NCBI GenBank assembly: GCA_019635285.1
Contig: JAHBZS010000042.1
Coordinates: 1 to 42,460 of the forward strand
Source of the DNA: Rubrivivax sp.
GTDB lineage: Bacteria > Pseudomonadota > Gammaproteobacteria > Burkholderiales > Burkholderiaceae_C
DNA: 42,460 nucleotides
Reading direction: 5' to 3'
Position numbers and translations under genes: made by a program. Below the pieces are notes generated by a model. The model saw only the letters and a program-made list of their open reading frames with translations, made no database searches and was not told the DNA's origin. Each line of letters opens with the position of its first letter. Positions within the stretch are counted from its first letter, which is position 1. Positions 1 through 7,472 of the stretch are shown in pieces.

Positions 1-35
1 CGCCCGTCGCGACGGCGCCCCCCCAGGCCGACTGA
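1..35 (+). CDS. 3' end of an upstream gene (pcnB suspected from gene order only)
   Basis: A plus-strand frame is open from the window edge and ends in TGA two bases before the folK start codon. The visible tail reads [10 protein letters not shown], a low-complexity Pro/Ala-rich end. Poly(A) polymerase (pcnB) commonly precedes folK in proteobacteria and often has such a tail, so pcnB is the natural guess. Ten residues cannot establish identity. Confidence 0.35.
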   Translation, partial: PVATAPPQAD

Positions 36-37
36 GC

Positions 38-532
38 ATGCCGGCGCGGCCGGAGCGCGCCTTCGTCGGCGTGGGCGCCAACCTGGGCGATGCGCAGGCG
101 ACCGTGCGCGCGGCGCTGCAGGCCTTGCGCGGCCTGCCGCAGACGCAGTGGGTGGCCGGCTCGTCGCTGTACCGCAGCCGGCCGGTGGATGCCGTGGGGC
201 CGGACTACATCAATGCCGTGGCCGAACTGCGCACGGCGCTGGCGCCGCACCCGCTGCTGCAGCGCCTGCAGGATATCGAGCAGGCCTTCGGCCGCGTGCG
301 CAGTGTGCGCAATGCGCCGCGCACGCTGGACCTGGACCTGCTGCTGTACGGCGACCGGGTGCTGCACGACGACACGCTGACGCTGCCGCATCCGCGGCTG
401 CACCTGCGCGCCTTCGTGCTGCAGCCGCTGGCCGAGATCGACCCGCGGCTGGTGCTGCCGGGGCACGGCGGGCTGGCGCCGTGGCTGGCGCGTGCCGCGG
501 ACCAGGGCATCGAGCGCATCGGCGCGGCCTGA
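38..532 (+). CDS. folK: 2-amino-4-hydroxy-6-hydroxymethyldihydropteridine diphosphokinase (HPPK)
   Basis: Cytoplasmic enzyme of folate synthesis that transfers pyrophosphate from ATP to 6-hydroxymethyl-dihydropterin, the step before FolP. The 164-residue length is normal for a single-domain HPPK. The N-terminal VGVGANLGD (about 10-18) is the usual GSNLGD region. [15 protein letters not shown] (91-105) is the family signature, with the two aspartates that bind magnesium-ATP. [13 protein letters not shown] (about 116-128) is the conserved end of the active site. The ATG at 38 follows the preceding stop by two bases, so it is probably translated with the upstream gene. No anomalies were seen. 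Confidence 0.96.
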   Translation: MPARPERAFVGVGANLGDAQATVRAALQALRGLPQTQWVAGSSLYRSRPVDAVGPDYINAVAELRTALAPHPLLQRLQDIEQAFGRVRSVRNAPRTLDLDLLLYGDRVLHDDTLTLPHPRLHLRAFVLQPLAEIDPRLVLPGHGGLAPWLARAADQGIERIGAA

Positions 533-561
533 CGTTCCCCGGCCCGGGCGCGAGCGCCACC

Positions 562-599
562 TACAATCGCGCCGCCGCGTACGCTCGACCCGCGTACGC
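562..599 (+). promoter_or_regulatory. Putative promoter -10 and leader hairpin of the DUF47-pit operon
   Basis: TACAAT at 562-567 is a good -10 box; no convincing -35 is visible. Just downstream the 8-bp palindrome GCGTACGC occurs twice, at 577-584 and 592-599, separated by 7 nt. The copies can pair into an 8-bp stem that would begin almost at the transcript start and end directly before the G-rich ribosome-binding stretch at 601-607. It could be a paired operator or an mRNA hairpin. Confidence 0.45.
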
Positions 600-611
600 A
601 GGGGGGGATCC

Positions 612-1259
612 ATGTTTTTCGGCAAGCTGTTGCCCCGCGAGGGCAACTTCTTCGAGCTCTTCGACCAGCACGCCGCGTTCATCACGCAGGCCGCGCGGGC
701 TTTCATGCAGCTGATCCAGAACTACGACGACGCCACGCTGCGCGAACGCCACACGGCCGAGGTCGACGTGGCCGAGCGCGCGGCCGACCGCGTCACGGCC
801 GAGGTCAACCGGCTGCTGCACAAGACCTTCATCACGCCGATCGGCCGCGAGCAGATCCACGCGCTGATCAACGGCATGGACGACATCGTCGACCTGCTGC
901 AGGACGCCACCGAGACGCTGTCGCTGTACGACGTGCGCAAGCTCACCGAGGACGTGCTGCGGCTGGGCGAGATCAGCGCCAAATGCTGCGAACGCGTGCA
1001 GCACGCGGTGTCGCTGATGCCCAGGCTGAGCCAGGCGGACGTGGCCGACGCGGCGATCAAGACCTGCGAGGAGATCGATAGGCTCGAATCCGATGCCGAC
1101 CGGGTGATGCGCTCGGCGATGTCCAAGCTGTTCCGCGAAGAAACCGATGTGCGCGAGCTGATCAAGCTGAAGGCCATCTACGAGCACCTGGAGTCGATCT
1201 CGGACCGCTGCGAGGACGTGGCGAACATGATCGAAGGCGTGGTGCTGGAGAACTCCTGA
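612..1259 (+). CDS. DUF47 family PhoU-like phosphate transport regulator
   Basis: Helical protein of the TIGR00153/DUF47 family, distantly related to PhoU. It is thought to control or accompany the low-affinity Pit phosphate transporter. The 215 residues start MFFGKLLPREGNFFELF, the typical family N-terminus, so the ATG at 612 was chosen over an in-frame upstream ATG at 492 that would lie inside folK. The rest is alternating charged helices rich in Asp and Glu, as expected for the PhoU-like fold. The pit gene begins 7 nt after its stop, the usual DUF47-pit pair. Confidence 0.93.
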   Translation: MFFGKLLPREGNFFELFDQHAAFITQAARAFMQLIQNYDDATLRERHTAEVDVAERAADRVTAEVNRLLHKTFITPIGREQIHALINGMDDIVDLLQDATETLSLYDVRKLTEDVLRLGEISAKCCERVQHAVSLMPRLSQADVADAAIKTCEEIDRLESDADRVMRSAMSKLFREETDVRELIKLKAIYEHLESISDRCEDVANMIEGVVLENS

Positions 1260-1266
1260 CGCGCCC

Positions 1267-2277
1267 ATGCAGAGTCTGCAGATCGGCTTCTGGGTCGTCG
1301 CCATGCTGGTGCTGCTGGCGCTGGTGTTCGACTTCATGAACGGCTTCCACGACGCGGCGAACTCCATCGCCACCGTCGTGTCCACCGGCGTGCTGCGCCC
1401 GCAGACGGCGGTGGCTTTCGCGGCCTTCTTCAACGTCGTGGCGATCTTCGTCTTCCACCTCAACGTGGCGGCGACCGTCGGCAAGGGCATCGTCGACCCG
1501 AAGGTGGTCGACCAGTACGTGGTGTTCGGCGCCCTGATCGGCGCGATCAGCTGGAACCTGGTGACCTGGTGGTACGGCATCCCGTCGAGCAGCTCGCACG
1601 CGCTGATCGGCGGCATCGTCGGCGCCGCCGTGGCCAAGGCCGGCACCAGCAACCTGGTGCTGGCGGGCATCTTCAAGACCGTGGCCTTCATCGTCGTCTC
1701 GCCGGTGCTCGGCTTCCTGCTCGCCGGGCTGATGATGGTGCTGGTGTCGTGGATCTGCCGGCGCAGCTCGCCGCTGCGCGTGGACAACTGGTTCCGGCGC
1801 CTGCAGCTGGTGTCCGCGGGGCTGTATTCGCTGGGCCACGGCGGCAACGACGCGCAGAAGACCATCGGCCTCATCTGGATGCTGCTCATCGCCTCCGGCT
1901 CGGCCGCGGCCGGCGACGCCATGCCGCCGGGCTGGGTGATCTGGTCGTGTTACCTGGCCATCGGCGCAGGCACGCTGTTCGGCGGCTGGCGCATCGTCAA
2001 GACCATGGGCCAGCGCATCACCAAGCTCAAGCCGGTGGGCGGCTTCTGCGCCGAGACCGGCGGCGCGCTGACGCTGTTCCTGGCCACCGGGCAGGGCATC
2101 CCAGTGTCGACGACGCACACCATCACCGGGGCCATCGTCGGCGTCGGCGCGGTGCGCAATGCGTCGAAGGTGCGCTGGGGCGTGGCCGGCAACATCGTCT
2201 GGGCCTGGGTGCTGACCATCCCGGCGTCCGCGCTGGTGGCGGCCATTTCGTACTTCATCGGCAGGGCGCTCTTCTAG
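1267..2277 (+). CDS. pit: Inorganic phosphate transporter, Pit family
   Basis: Low-affinity, proton- or metal-coupled inner-membrane phosphate permease (PiT, TC 2.A.20). The 336-residue protein is almost entirely hydrophobic helices. It has the two duplicated family signatures: FDFMNGFHDAANSIATVVSTG near residues 19-39, and SLGHGGNDAQKTIGLIW near 194-210. The GIPVSTTHTITGAIVG motif near 278-293 mirrors the first-half GIPSSSSHALIGGIVG near 105-120, so the internal repeat is intact. The length matches short bacterial Pit proteins without the long cytoplasmic loop. It is co-transcribed with the preceding DUF47 gene. Confidence 0.95.
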   Translation: MQSLQIGFWVVAMLVLLALVFDFMNGFHDAANSIATVVSTGVLRPQTAVAFAAFFNVVAIFVFHLNVAATVGKGIVDPKVVDQYVVFGALIGAISWNLVTWWYGIPSSSSHALIGGIVGAAVAKAGTSNLVLAGIFKTVAFIVVSPVLGFLLAGLMMVLVSWICRRSSPLRVDNWFRRLQLVSAGLYSLGHGGNDAQKTIGLIWMLLIASGSAAAGDAMPPGWVIWSCYLAIGAGTLFGGWRIVKTMGQRITKLKPVGGFCAETGGALTLFLATGQGIPVSTTHTITGAIVGVGAVRNASKVRWGVAGNIVWAWVLTIPASALVAAISYFIGRALF

Positions 2278-2278
2278 C

Positions 2279-2296
2279 GCCGCCCAGGCTCCTAGC
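2279..2296. repeat. 18-bp fragment of the dispersed structured repeat
   Basis: GCCGCCCAGGCTCCTAGC here is identical to 7455-7472 and to the reverse complement of 7197-7214, the outer arms of the nested element. It lies in the 14-nt gap between the convergent pit and TM2 genes and supplies the TM2 stop codon (TAG on the minus strand at 2292-2294). Confidence 0.75.
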
Positions 2297-2726
2297 CGCC
2301 GGGCGGCGGCTCCATCTGCCACTCGAAGAAGTGCTGGCCGCTGAAGGCCACCGTGCCCATGAAGACGCTGGCGCCGACCAGTAGCGCGACGATCACGCCC
2401 AGCACCGGCAGCCAGCCGGTGCGCTGCACGGGCTGGCCCGGGTTGTGGCGCGCTGACCAGCGCTCGTCGGGCGTCAATCCGTAGACGATGGCCGTGAGCA
2501 TGGCGGCGGTGATGCTCAAACCGAGGATGGGGATCAGCACCCAGGCGACATGATCGTCCTGCCCGAAGGCGCGCATGCGCTGCACGCCGGCCAGGCCGAT
2601 CAAGGTGGGCCAGGGGTACAGCCAGCCCCACACGTCGCGCCAGCCGTGCAGGTAGAAGCGGTGCAGGCCGAGCGTGCCGCCGAGGACCGCCAGCCAGGTG
2701 GCGACCGTCTTCGACCGCTGCGTCAT
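2292..2726 (-). CDS. TM2-domain membrane protein
   Basis: Small inner-membrane protein of 144 residues and unknown function. The N-terminal half has the TM2 hallmark: a hydrophobic segment LAVLGGTLGLHRFYLHGWRD (about 13-32), with the G-x-HRFYLG-like turn, then a second helix. Two further hydrophobic stretches follow near residues 60-82 and 105-125. Its start overlaps the stop of the upstream acetyltransferase by 4 nt (ATGA), so the two are translationally coupled. The stop codon lies in a repeat fragment. TM2 proteins have no settled biochemical role and none is assigned here. Confidence 0.8.
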   Translation of the reverse strand: MTQRSKTVATWLAVLGGTLGLHRFYLHGWRDVWGWLYPWPTLIGLAGVQRMRAFGQDDHVAWVLIPILGLSITAAMLTAIVYGLTPDERWSARHNPGQPVQRTGWLPVLGVIVALLVGASVFMGTVAFSGQHFFEWQMEPPPGG

Positions 2727-3256
2727 GCCGGTGCGCCCGCGCCGGCGCCCAGGCTGCGCTGCATCAGCACCACGTCGAGCCAGCGGCCGAACTTCCAGCC
2801 TACCGACTGCAAGGTGCCGCTGTGCTCGAAGCCCAGCGCCCGGTGCACGCCGATCGAGCCGGCATTGCGGCTGTCGCCGATGACCGCCAGCATCTGCCGG
2901 GCTCCCGCCGCCTGGCAGCGCGCCATCAGCTCGGCGAGCAGCGCCCGGCCGACGCCGGCGCCCTGGGCCTGGGGATGCAGGTAGATCGAGTCCTCGACGC
3001 TGAAGCGATAGGCCGGCCGCGGCCGGAACGCCCCGGCATAGGCATAGCCCAGCACCTCGCCGCCGCGTTCGGCCACCAGCCAGGGCAGGCCCTTGGCCAG
3101 CACGTCGTCGCGCCGGCGTGCCATCTCGGCGGCATCGGGCACCTCGAGTTCGAAGCTGCCGGTGCCCTGCGTCACTGCATGGGCGTAGATGTCGCGCATG
3201 GCCGGCAGGTCGGCCGGCGTGCTGGGTCGCAGGAGCAGGGAGGGGGCCGTCGGCAT
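2723..3256 (-). CDS. GNAT N-acetyltransferase, phosphinothricin/methionine sulfoximine acetyltransferase type
   Basis: Acetyl-CoA-dependent N-acetyltransferase of 177 residues. It has the order seen in the PAT/MnaT (YncA) subgroup: an N-terminal RPSTPADLPAMRDIYAHAV, then ERGGEVLGYAYAGAFRPR, the SVEDSIYLHPQAQGAGVGRA acetyl-CoA loop (Q-x-x-G-x-G) near residues 84-103, and a GDSRNAGSIGVHRALGFE block near 125-142. Such enzymes detoxify glutamate analogues or acetylate methionine derivatives. The real substrate cannot be read from sequence. It is divergent from rpsP and heads a two-gene unit with the TM2 gene. Confidence 0.9.
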   Translation of the reverse strand: MPTAPSLLLRPSTPADLPAMRDIYAHAVTQGTGSFELEVPDAAEMARRRDDVLAKGLPWLVAERGGEVLGYAYAGAFRPRPAYRFSVEDSIYLHPQAQGAGVGRALLAELMARCQAAGARQMLAVIGDSRNAGSIGVHRALGFEHSGTLQSVGWKFGRWLDVVLMQRSLGAGAGAPA

Positions 3257-3263
3257 GGCGCTT

Positions 3264-3320
3264 TTTACGTGGCGGATCGTTGAGTTTATAATGCGCGGTT
3301 CACATGGGCGGCCGGCCCAT
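3264..3320 (+). promoter_or_regulatory. Promoter and leader hairpin of the rpsP operon
   Basis: TTTACG (3264-3269), a 17-nt spacer and a perfect TATAAT (3287-3292) form the strongest sigma-70-like promoter in the window, as expected for a ribosomal protein operon. The leader contains an inverted repeat ATGGGC/GCCCAT (3304-3309 and 3315-3320) that could form a 6-bp hairpin upstream of the GAAGGA ribosome-binding site. A regulatory role for the hairpin is inference. Confidence 0.7.
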
Positions 3321-3344
3321 CATTGACTGAAGGACAGTTCCATC

Positions 3345-3596
3345 ATGGTCGTCATTCGACTGTCTCGCGGTGGCGCCAAGAAGCGCCCCTTCTACAACAT
3401 CGTGGTCTCCGACTCGCGCGAGCGCCGTGACGGCCGCTTCATCGAGCGCGTGGGCTTCTACAACCCGATGGCCTCCGGCGGCGAGCAGCCGCTGCGCGTG
3501 GCCGTCGACCGCGTCAGCTACTGGACCAGCGTCGGCGCCAGGCTCTCGCCCACGGTGACGCGACTGGTCGACCAGGCCAAGACGGCCGCCGCCTGA
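3345..3596 (+). CDS. rpsP: 30S ribosomal protein S16
   Basis: Small-subunit ribosomal protein that binds 16S rRNA early in 30S assembly. The 83 residues begin [20 protein letters not shown], the near-invariant S16 N-terminus, followed by [19 protein letters not shown]. The length is typical. The ATG at 3345 is preceded by a GAAGGA Shine-Dalgarno. It is the first gene of rpsP-rimM-trmD-rplS, with rimM 11 nt downstream. Confidence 0.98.
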   Translation: MVVIRLSRGGAKKRPFYNIVVSDSRERRDGRFIERVGFYNPMASGGEQPLRVAVDRVSYWTSVGARLSPTVTRLVDQAKTAAA

Positions 3597-3607
3597 CCCC
3601 CGCCGCG

Positions 3608-4177
3608 GTGGCTGCCGCGCCGGCGTCCGACGCCGAATTCCCCGCGGACGCGATCGAGGTCGCGCGCATCGTCGATGCCTGGGGCATCAAGGGATGGTTC
3701 CGCGTGCAGCCCCATGCCAAGGACCCGCAGGCGCTGTTCTCGTCCAAGCGCTGGTTCCTGCGCCCCTCCGAATCCGGCGCCCGGCGCGAGCCCGCGGCGC
3801 CGCTGCCGACCCTGCTGCGCATCATCCAGGCGCGCGAACACGGCGACCACGTCGTCGCCTCGGCGCACGACATCGATGACCGCAGCGCCGCCGAGGCGCT
3901 GCGCGGTGCCAGCGTCTTCGTGGCGCGCAGCAGCTTCCCCACCGCCGGCGACGACGAGTTCTACTGGGTCGACCTGATCGGCCTGCAGGTCGTCAACCGC
4001 GACGGCATCTGCCTCGGCCAGGTCGAGGGCCTGCTGGACAACGGCGCGCAGAGCGTGCTGCGCGTGCGCGCGGACGCCCAGTCGCCCGAGCGGCTGATTC
4101 CCTTCGTCGCCGCTCATATCGACCACGTGGACCTGGCGGCGCGGCGCATCGACGTCGACTGGGGCGTCGACTACTGA
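3608..4177 (+). CDS. rimM: Ribosome maturation factor RimM
   Basis: Assembly factor that binds S19 and helps mature the 30S head. The 189-residue protein has an N-terminal RimM barrel ([19 protein letters not shown], about 18-36, containing the conserved G-x-x-G-x-x-x-V pattern). A C-terminal PRC-barrel follows ([17 protein letters not shown], then [20 protein letters not shown]). A GTG start at 3608 is chosen because no in-frame ATG precedes the conserved domain and it lies 11 nt after the rpsP stop. The trmD ATG follows its TGA by two bases. Confidence 0.96.
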   Translation: MAAAPASDAEFPADAIEVARIVDAWGIKGWFRVQPHAKDPQALFSSKRWFLRPSESGARREPAAPLPTLLRIIQAREHGDHVVASAHDIDDRSAAEALRGASVFVARSSFPTAGDDEFYWVDLIGLQVVNRDGICLGQVEGLLDNGAQSVLRVRADAQSPERLIPFVAAHIDHVDLAARRIDVDWGVDY

Positions 4178-4179
4178 GC

Positions 4180-4923
4180 ATGCGCTTCGACGTCATCACG
4201 CTCTTTCCCGAGCTGTTCGAGGCGCCGCTGAAGCACGGCATCACGCGCCGCGCCTGGGATTCCGGCGCGATGCGGCTGCATCTGTGGCAACTGCGCGACT
4301 ACGCCGAGGATGCCTATCGCCGCGTCGACGACCGCCCCTACGGCGGCGGGCCGGGCATGGTCATGCTGGCCGAGCCGCTGCAGCGCGCGCTGGACGCGGT
4401 ACGCGCGCAGCGCGCCGAAGCCGTGCCGGCGCCGCTGCTGCATTTCAGCCCCGCGGGGCGCCGGCTGGACCAGGCGCTGGTGCAACAGCTGGCTGCCGGC
4501 CCCGGCGCCGTGCTGCTGTGCGGGCGCTACGAAGGCGTGGACCAGCGCTTCCTGGATGCGCAGGTCAGCTGCGAGATCAGCCTGGGCGACTTCGTGCTGT
4601 CGGGCGGCGAGCTGCCGGCGCTGGCGCTGCTGGACGCGGTGGCCCGGCTGATGCCGGGCGTGCTGAGCGAGCCGTCGCACCAGCAGGACAGTTTTTCCGA
4701 CGGGCTGCTGGAAGGCGCGCAGTACAGCCGGCCCGAAGTGTGGGACGGCCGGGCGGTGCCGCCGGTGCTGTTGTCCGGCCACCATGCCGAGGTGGCGCGC
4801 TTCAAGCGCGAGCGCTCGCTGGAGCTGACGGCCCGCCGCCGGCCCGAGCTGATCGCCGCGGCGCGCGCGGCCGGGCGGCTGCAGGCGGCTGACGAGCGCT
4901 TCCTGAGGTCAATCGGGCTATAA
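4180..4923 (+). CDS. trmD: tRNA (guanine-N1)-methyltransferase TrmD
   Basis: SPOUT-class enzyme that methylates G37 next to the anticodon using S-adenosylmethionine and prevents +1 frameshifting. The 247 residues start [14 protein letters not shown], the classic N-terminus. The knot and SAM-site motifs are all visible: [11 protein letters not shown] (about 50-60), [12 protein letters not shown] (about 108-119) and [15 protein letters not shown] (about 130-144). The C-terminal tRNA-binding helices contain the SHQQDSFS segment. The TAA stop is embedded in the TATAAT of the next promoter. Confidence 0.97.
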   Translation: MRFDVITLFPELFEAPLKHGITRRAWDSGAMRLHLWQLRDYAEDAYRRVDDRPYGGGPGMVMLAEPLQRALDAVRAQRAEAVPAPLLHFSPAGRRLDQALVQQLAAGPGAVLLCGRYEGVDQRFLDAQVSCEISLGDFVLSGGELPALALLDAVARLMPGVLSEPSHQQDSFSDGLLEGAQYSRPEVWDGRAVPPVLLSGHHAEVARFKRERSLELTARRRPELIAAARAAGRLQAADERFLRSIGL

Positions 4924-4924
4924 T
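4919..4924 (+). promoter_or_regulatory. Internal -10 box for rplS
   Basis: A perfect TATAAT overlaps the trmD stop codon and lies 84 nt upstream of the rplS start, separating rplS from the otherwise tightly packed operon. The -35 region is weak. This suggests rplS has its own promoter besides read-through from rpsP. Confidence 0.5.
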
Positions 4925-5007
4925 CAAAGGCTTTTCGATCCTCTGCCGCGCACAACACGGGCCACGCCCTACAACACGCCGCCGGCACGATCGCCTGGAG
5001 AACCCCG

Positions 5008-5361
5008 ATGGATTTGATCAGCACCCTCGAGCACGAGGAAATCGCGCGCCTGAACAAGAAGATCCCCGAATTCGCCCCCGGCGACACGGTGATCGTCAGC
5101 GTCAACGTGGTGGAAGGCACGCGCAAGCGCGTGCAGGCCTTCGAAGGCGTGGTCATCGCCAAGCGCAACCGCAGCCTGAACAGCAGCTTCATCGTGCGCA
5201 AGATCTCCAACGGTGAAGGCGTGGAGCGCACCTTCCAGCTGTACAGCCCGATCATCGCCGGCATCGAAGTCAAGCGCCGCGGCGACGTGCGTCGCGCCAA
5301 GCTGTACTACCTGCGCCAGCGCAGCGGCAAGTCGGCCCGCATCAAAGAGAAGCTCGCCTGA
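5008..5361 (+). CDS. rplS: 50S ribosomal protein L19
   Basis: Large-subunit protein at the 30S-50S interface. The 117 residues have the standard L19 pattern: [19 protein letters not shown] (about 21-39), then [30 protein letters not shown], and the basic end [20 protein letters not shown]. The start at 5008 has a GGAGA Shine-Dalgarno (4997-5001). It is the last gene of the S16 operon, with the gap from trmD enlarged to 84 nt by an internal promoter and leader. Confidence 0.98.
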   Translation: MDLISTLEHEEIARLNKKIPEFAPGDTVIVSVNVVEGTRKRVQAFEGVVIAKRNRSLNSSFIVRKISNGEGVERTFQLYSPIIAGIEVKRRGDVRRAKLYYLRQRSGKSARIKEKLA

Positions 5362-5372
5362 CCGCAGGTCAG

Positions 5373-5460
5373 CCTGTGGCCACGCCACAGGTCGCGCGCA
5401 GCGCGCAGCGGGTTTTGTCGGCCACGCGGCGCAGCCGCCCGCCGACAAAAGCTGCCCCGC
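5373..5460 (+). other. Two inverted repeats between rplS and the Nudix gene
   Basis: A perfect 8-bp hairpin CCTGTGGC-CAC-GCCACAGG spans 5373-5391. A second perfect 10-bp inverted repeat TTTTGTCGGC/GCCGACAAAA lies at 5413-5422 and 5441-5450. It encloses a smaller hairpin GCGGC-GCA-GCCGC (5426-5438) and is flanked by a further GCGGG/CCCGC pair (5408-5412, 5456-5460). The first probably ends the ribosomal operon, but no T-tract follows either stem. The second has U-rich 5' and A-rich 3' bases, the opposite of a canonical terminator. Confidence 0.6.
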
Positions 5461-5476
5461 CGGAGGCGAGGCCCTG

Positions 5477-6175
5477 ATGTCCAGCTCCCGTCCCCGTATC
5501 CTCGACCCCCAGGCGGTGCCGGTGGTCGGTACCGACGCGCACCTGGCCGCGGTCGACCCGTCGCGGCTGACGCCCGAAGCGCTGCGCCGGCGCTTCGGCA
5601 GCGCGCTGGACTGGCAGCCCGAGATCCCCGGCGACACCGGCCACGTCGACCGGCAACTCGCGGCCGCGTCCGTGCTGGTGCCGCTGGTGCAGCGCCCCCA
5701 AGGCCTGCAGGTGCTGCTGACGCAGCGCACGGCCCATCTGCGCGACCATGCCGGGCAGATCAGCTTCCCCGGCGGCCGGTCCGAAGCCAGTGATGCCGAC
5801 GCGGTGGCCACGGCGCTGCGCGAGACCGAAGAAGAAGTCGGCCTGCCGCGCCGGCACGTCGACGTCATCGGCCGGCTGCCGCCGTACACCACGGTGACCG
5901 ACTACGTGGTCACGCCGATCGTCGCGCTGGTCGACCCGCCGTTCACGCTGAAGCTCGACGCCTTCGAAGTGGCCGAGGCCTTCGAGGTGCCGCTGAGCTT
6001 CCTGATGACGCCCGCGCACCACCAGCGCCACGAATTCGAACTGCAGGGGCAGCGCCGGCAGTTCCTGTCGATGCCCTGGGACGCGCCGGCCGACGGCGGC
6101 GCGCCGCGGCGTTACTTCATCTGGGGCGCCACCGCGGCGATGCTGCGCAACCTCTACGGCTTCCTCAGCCGCTGA
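5477..6175 (+). CDS. CoA-pyrophosphatase-type Nudix hydrolase (NudL-like)
   Basis: Nudix hydrolase expected to cleave coenzyme A or its esters to 4'-phosphopantetheine and 3',5'-ADP. The 232 residues contain the CoA-pyrophosphatase extension QVLLTQRTAHLRDHAGQISF (about 73-92) running into the Nudix box GGRSEASDADAVATALRETE (about 94-113, continuing EEVGLP). The box glutamates for metal binding are present. The ATG at 5477 has an upstream GGAGG; earlier in-frame starts would run back through rplS and the hairpin region. Its position after rplS and before the CobD-like gene is common in Burkholderiales. Confidence 0.9.
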   Translation: MSSSRPRILDPQAVPVVGTDAHLAAVDPSRLTPEALRRRFGSALDWQPEIPGDTGHVDRQLAAASVLVPLVQRPQGLQVLLTQRTAHLRDHAGQISFPGGRSEASDADAVATALRETEEEVGLPRRHVDVIGRLPPYTTVTDYVVTPIVALVDPPFTLKLDAFEVAEAFEVPLSFLMTPAHHQRHEFELQGQRRQFLSMPWDAPADGGAPRRYFIWGATAAMLRNLYGFLSR

Positions 6176-6199
6176 GTGCCGGGCGAGCAGGGCGCTCGG

Positions 6200-6205
6200 T
6201 ATCAT
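6200..6205 (+). promoter_or_regulatory. Putative -10 for the CobD/CbiB-family gene
   Basis: TATCAT ends 9 nt before the ATG at 6215 with no Shine-Dalgarno in between. It is one of several start-proximal -10-like boxes in this window, suggesting a leaderless transcript. Confidence 0.4.
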
Positions 6206-6214
6206 CGGCGGCCG

Positions 6215-7201
6215 ATGAGCTTCTTCGCCGTCCTGATCGCCCTGCTGATCGAACAGCTGAAGCCGCTGCCGCGCGACAACTGGGTGCACCACAGGCTGGT
6301 CGCCTGGGTCGGCTGGGCGGGCCGCAACTTCGACGCCGGCAAGGCGCATCACGTCAAGGTGGTGTGGTGCGTGGCGGTGCTGACGCCGACGCTGCTGGTC
6401 GCGCTGGCCTACCTGGCGCTGGCCCACTACAGCCTGGTGCTGGCCGTGGCCTTCGACGTGCTGGTGCTGTACTTCACGCTGGGCTTCCGCCAGTTCAGCC
6501 ACTACTTCACCGACCTGCGCGATGCATTGGACAGCGGCGACGACGACGAGGTGCGCCGCCTGCTGGCCGAGTGGCTGCACCTGGACGCCAGCGAGCTGCC
6601 GCAGACCGAGGTGCTGCGCCACGTCGTCGAGCACGCGCTGCTGGCCGCGCACCGGCATGTGTTCGGCGTGTTCTTCTGGTTCATCGTCTGCTCGGCCCTC
6701 GGCCTGGGCCCGGCGGGCGCGGTGCTGTACCGCATGGCCGAATTCGTCAGCCGCTACTGGGCCTACCGGCTGCGCACCCTGGAAACGCCCGACAACGACC
6801 GGCTGCTCGAGGTCTCGCGCCACCTGTTCGGTCTGATCGACATGGTGCCGGCGCGGCTCACCGCCTTCGGCTTCGCCGTGGTCGGCAACTTCGAAGAAGC
6901 GGTCAACGGCTGGCGGCGCGACGCACGGCTCTGGCGCCAGCCCAACGAAGGCATCATCCTCGCCGCCGCCGCCGGCGCGGTGGGCGTGCAGCTGGGCGGC
7001 GATGCCGCGCCCGGCGTCACGCCCGACCGCTCCAAGACCTTCAGCGGCGGCGCCGCCGGCACCGGCGGCGCCGAAGGCTCGACGGCCGGCATGCCGCTGC
7101 GCAGCGCGCACCTGCAGAGCGTGGTCGGCCTGGTGTGGCGCTCGGTGGTGCTGTGGATGCTGCTGCTGGCGCTGCTGACGCTGGCCAACGTGCTGGGCTA
7201 G
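6215..7201 (+). CDS. CobD/CbiB family (AmpE-like) membrane protein
   Basis: Integral membrane protein of 328 residues. It resembles the CobD/CbiB family of cobinamide synthases and the regulatory AmpE branch. It begins MSFFAVLIALLIEQLKPL, then has hydrophobic helices near residues 50-95, 150-175 and 305-327. Conserved polar segments include LGFRQFSHYFTDLRDALDSGD near 90-110 and RYWAYRL near 180. No other cobalamin genes lie nearby, and the rsgA-cobD-like arrangement is widespread in Burkholderiales, so a direct role in cobalamin synthesis is doubtful. A glycine/alanine-rich loop lies near residues 270-292. The TAG stop is inside the outer arm of the inverted-repeat element. Confidence 0.8.
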   Translation: MSFFAVLIALLIEQLKPLPRDNWVHHRLVAWVGWAGRNFDAGKAHHVKVVWCVAVLTPTLLVALAYLALAHYSLVLAVAFDVLVLYFTLGFRQFSHYFTDLRDALDSGDDDEVRRLLAEWLHLDASELPQTEVLRHVVEHALLAAHRHVFGVFFWFIVCSALGLGPAGAVLYRMAEFVSRYWAYRLRTLETPDNDRLLEVSRHLFGLIDMVPARLTAFGFAVVGNFEEAVNGWRRDARLWRQPNEGIILAAAAGAVGVQLGGDAAPGVTPDRSKTFSGGAAGTGGAEGSTAGMPLRSAHLQSVVGLVWRSVVLWMLLLALLTLANVLG

Positions 7202-7472
7202 GAGCCTGGGCGGCAGAGATCGGCACCCGCGTTGGGGCTGATTCGGGATGCAGGCAAGGCGCAGTGCGCAGCGCGGGCTCACCGCCCGGGCAAGCGCTGC
7301 AACGCTGCATGCGCCCGAATCAGCCCCAACCCGAAGTGCCGAGGTGGCCAAGGCCGCTGGCGGGTGTTGCGCCGCTTGCGCGGGCGGCGAGCCCGCGCTG
7401 CGCGACGCGCCTACGCCAGCGGCCTTGGCCACCTCGGCGCGGGTGCCGATCTCTGCCGCCCAGGCTCCTAGC
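7197..7472. repeat. Nested multi-arm inverted-repeat element between convergent genes
   Basis: The outer arms 7197-7231 and 7438-7472 are perfect 35-bp inverted repeats starting GCTAGGAGCC and ending GGCTCCTAGC. Inside are two further hairpins. One is 17 bp (7231-7247 with 7314-7330), extended by 6-bp (7248-7253/7305-7310) and 7-bp (7268-7274/7294-7300) stems. The other is 25 bp (7338-7362 with 7414-7438), with an 8-bp stem GCGCGGGC/GCCCGCGC at 7378-7385/7391-7398. All stems listed are perfect. The structure would fold as a three-way junction in RNA or a cruciform in DNA. Both flanking genes stop with TAG inside the arms. No protein is encoded. Confidence 0.9.

Noticed and set aside
6215-7201. 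Cobalamin biosynthesis locus
   Set aside because: Only a CobD/CbiB-family protein is present and no other cob/cbi gene is nearby; the neighbourhood is the usual rsgA-orn group.
7197-7472. Insertion sequence
   Set aside because: Terminal inverted repeats are present, but the 276 nt encode no transposase and no convincing target-site duplication is seen; at most a non-autonomous element.
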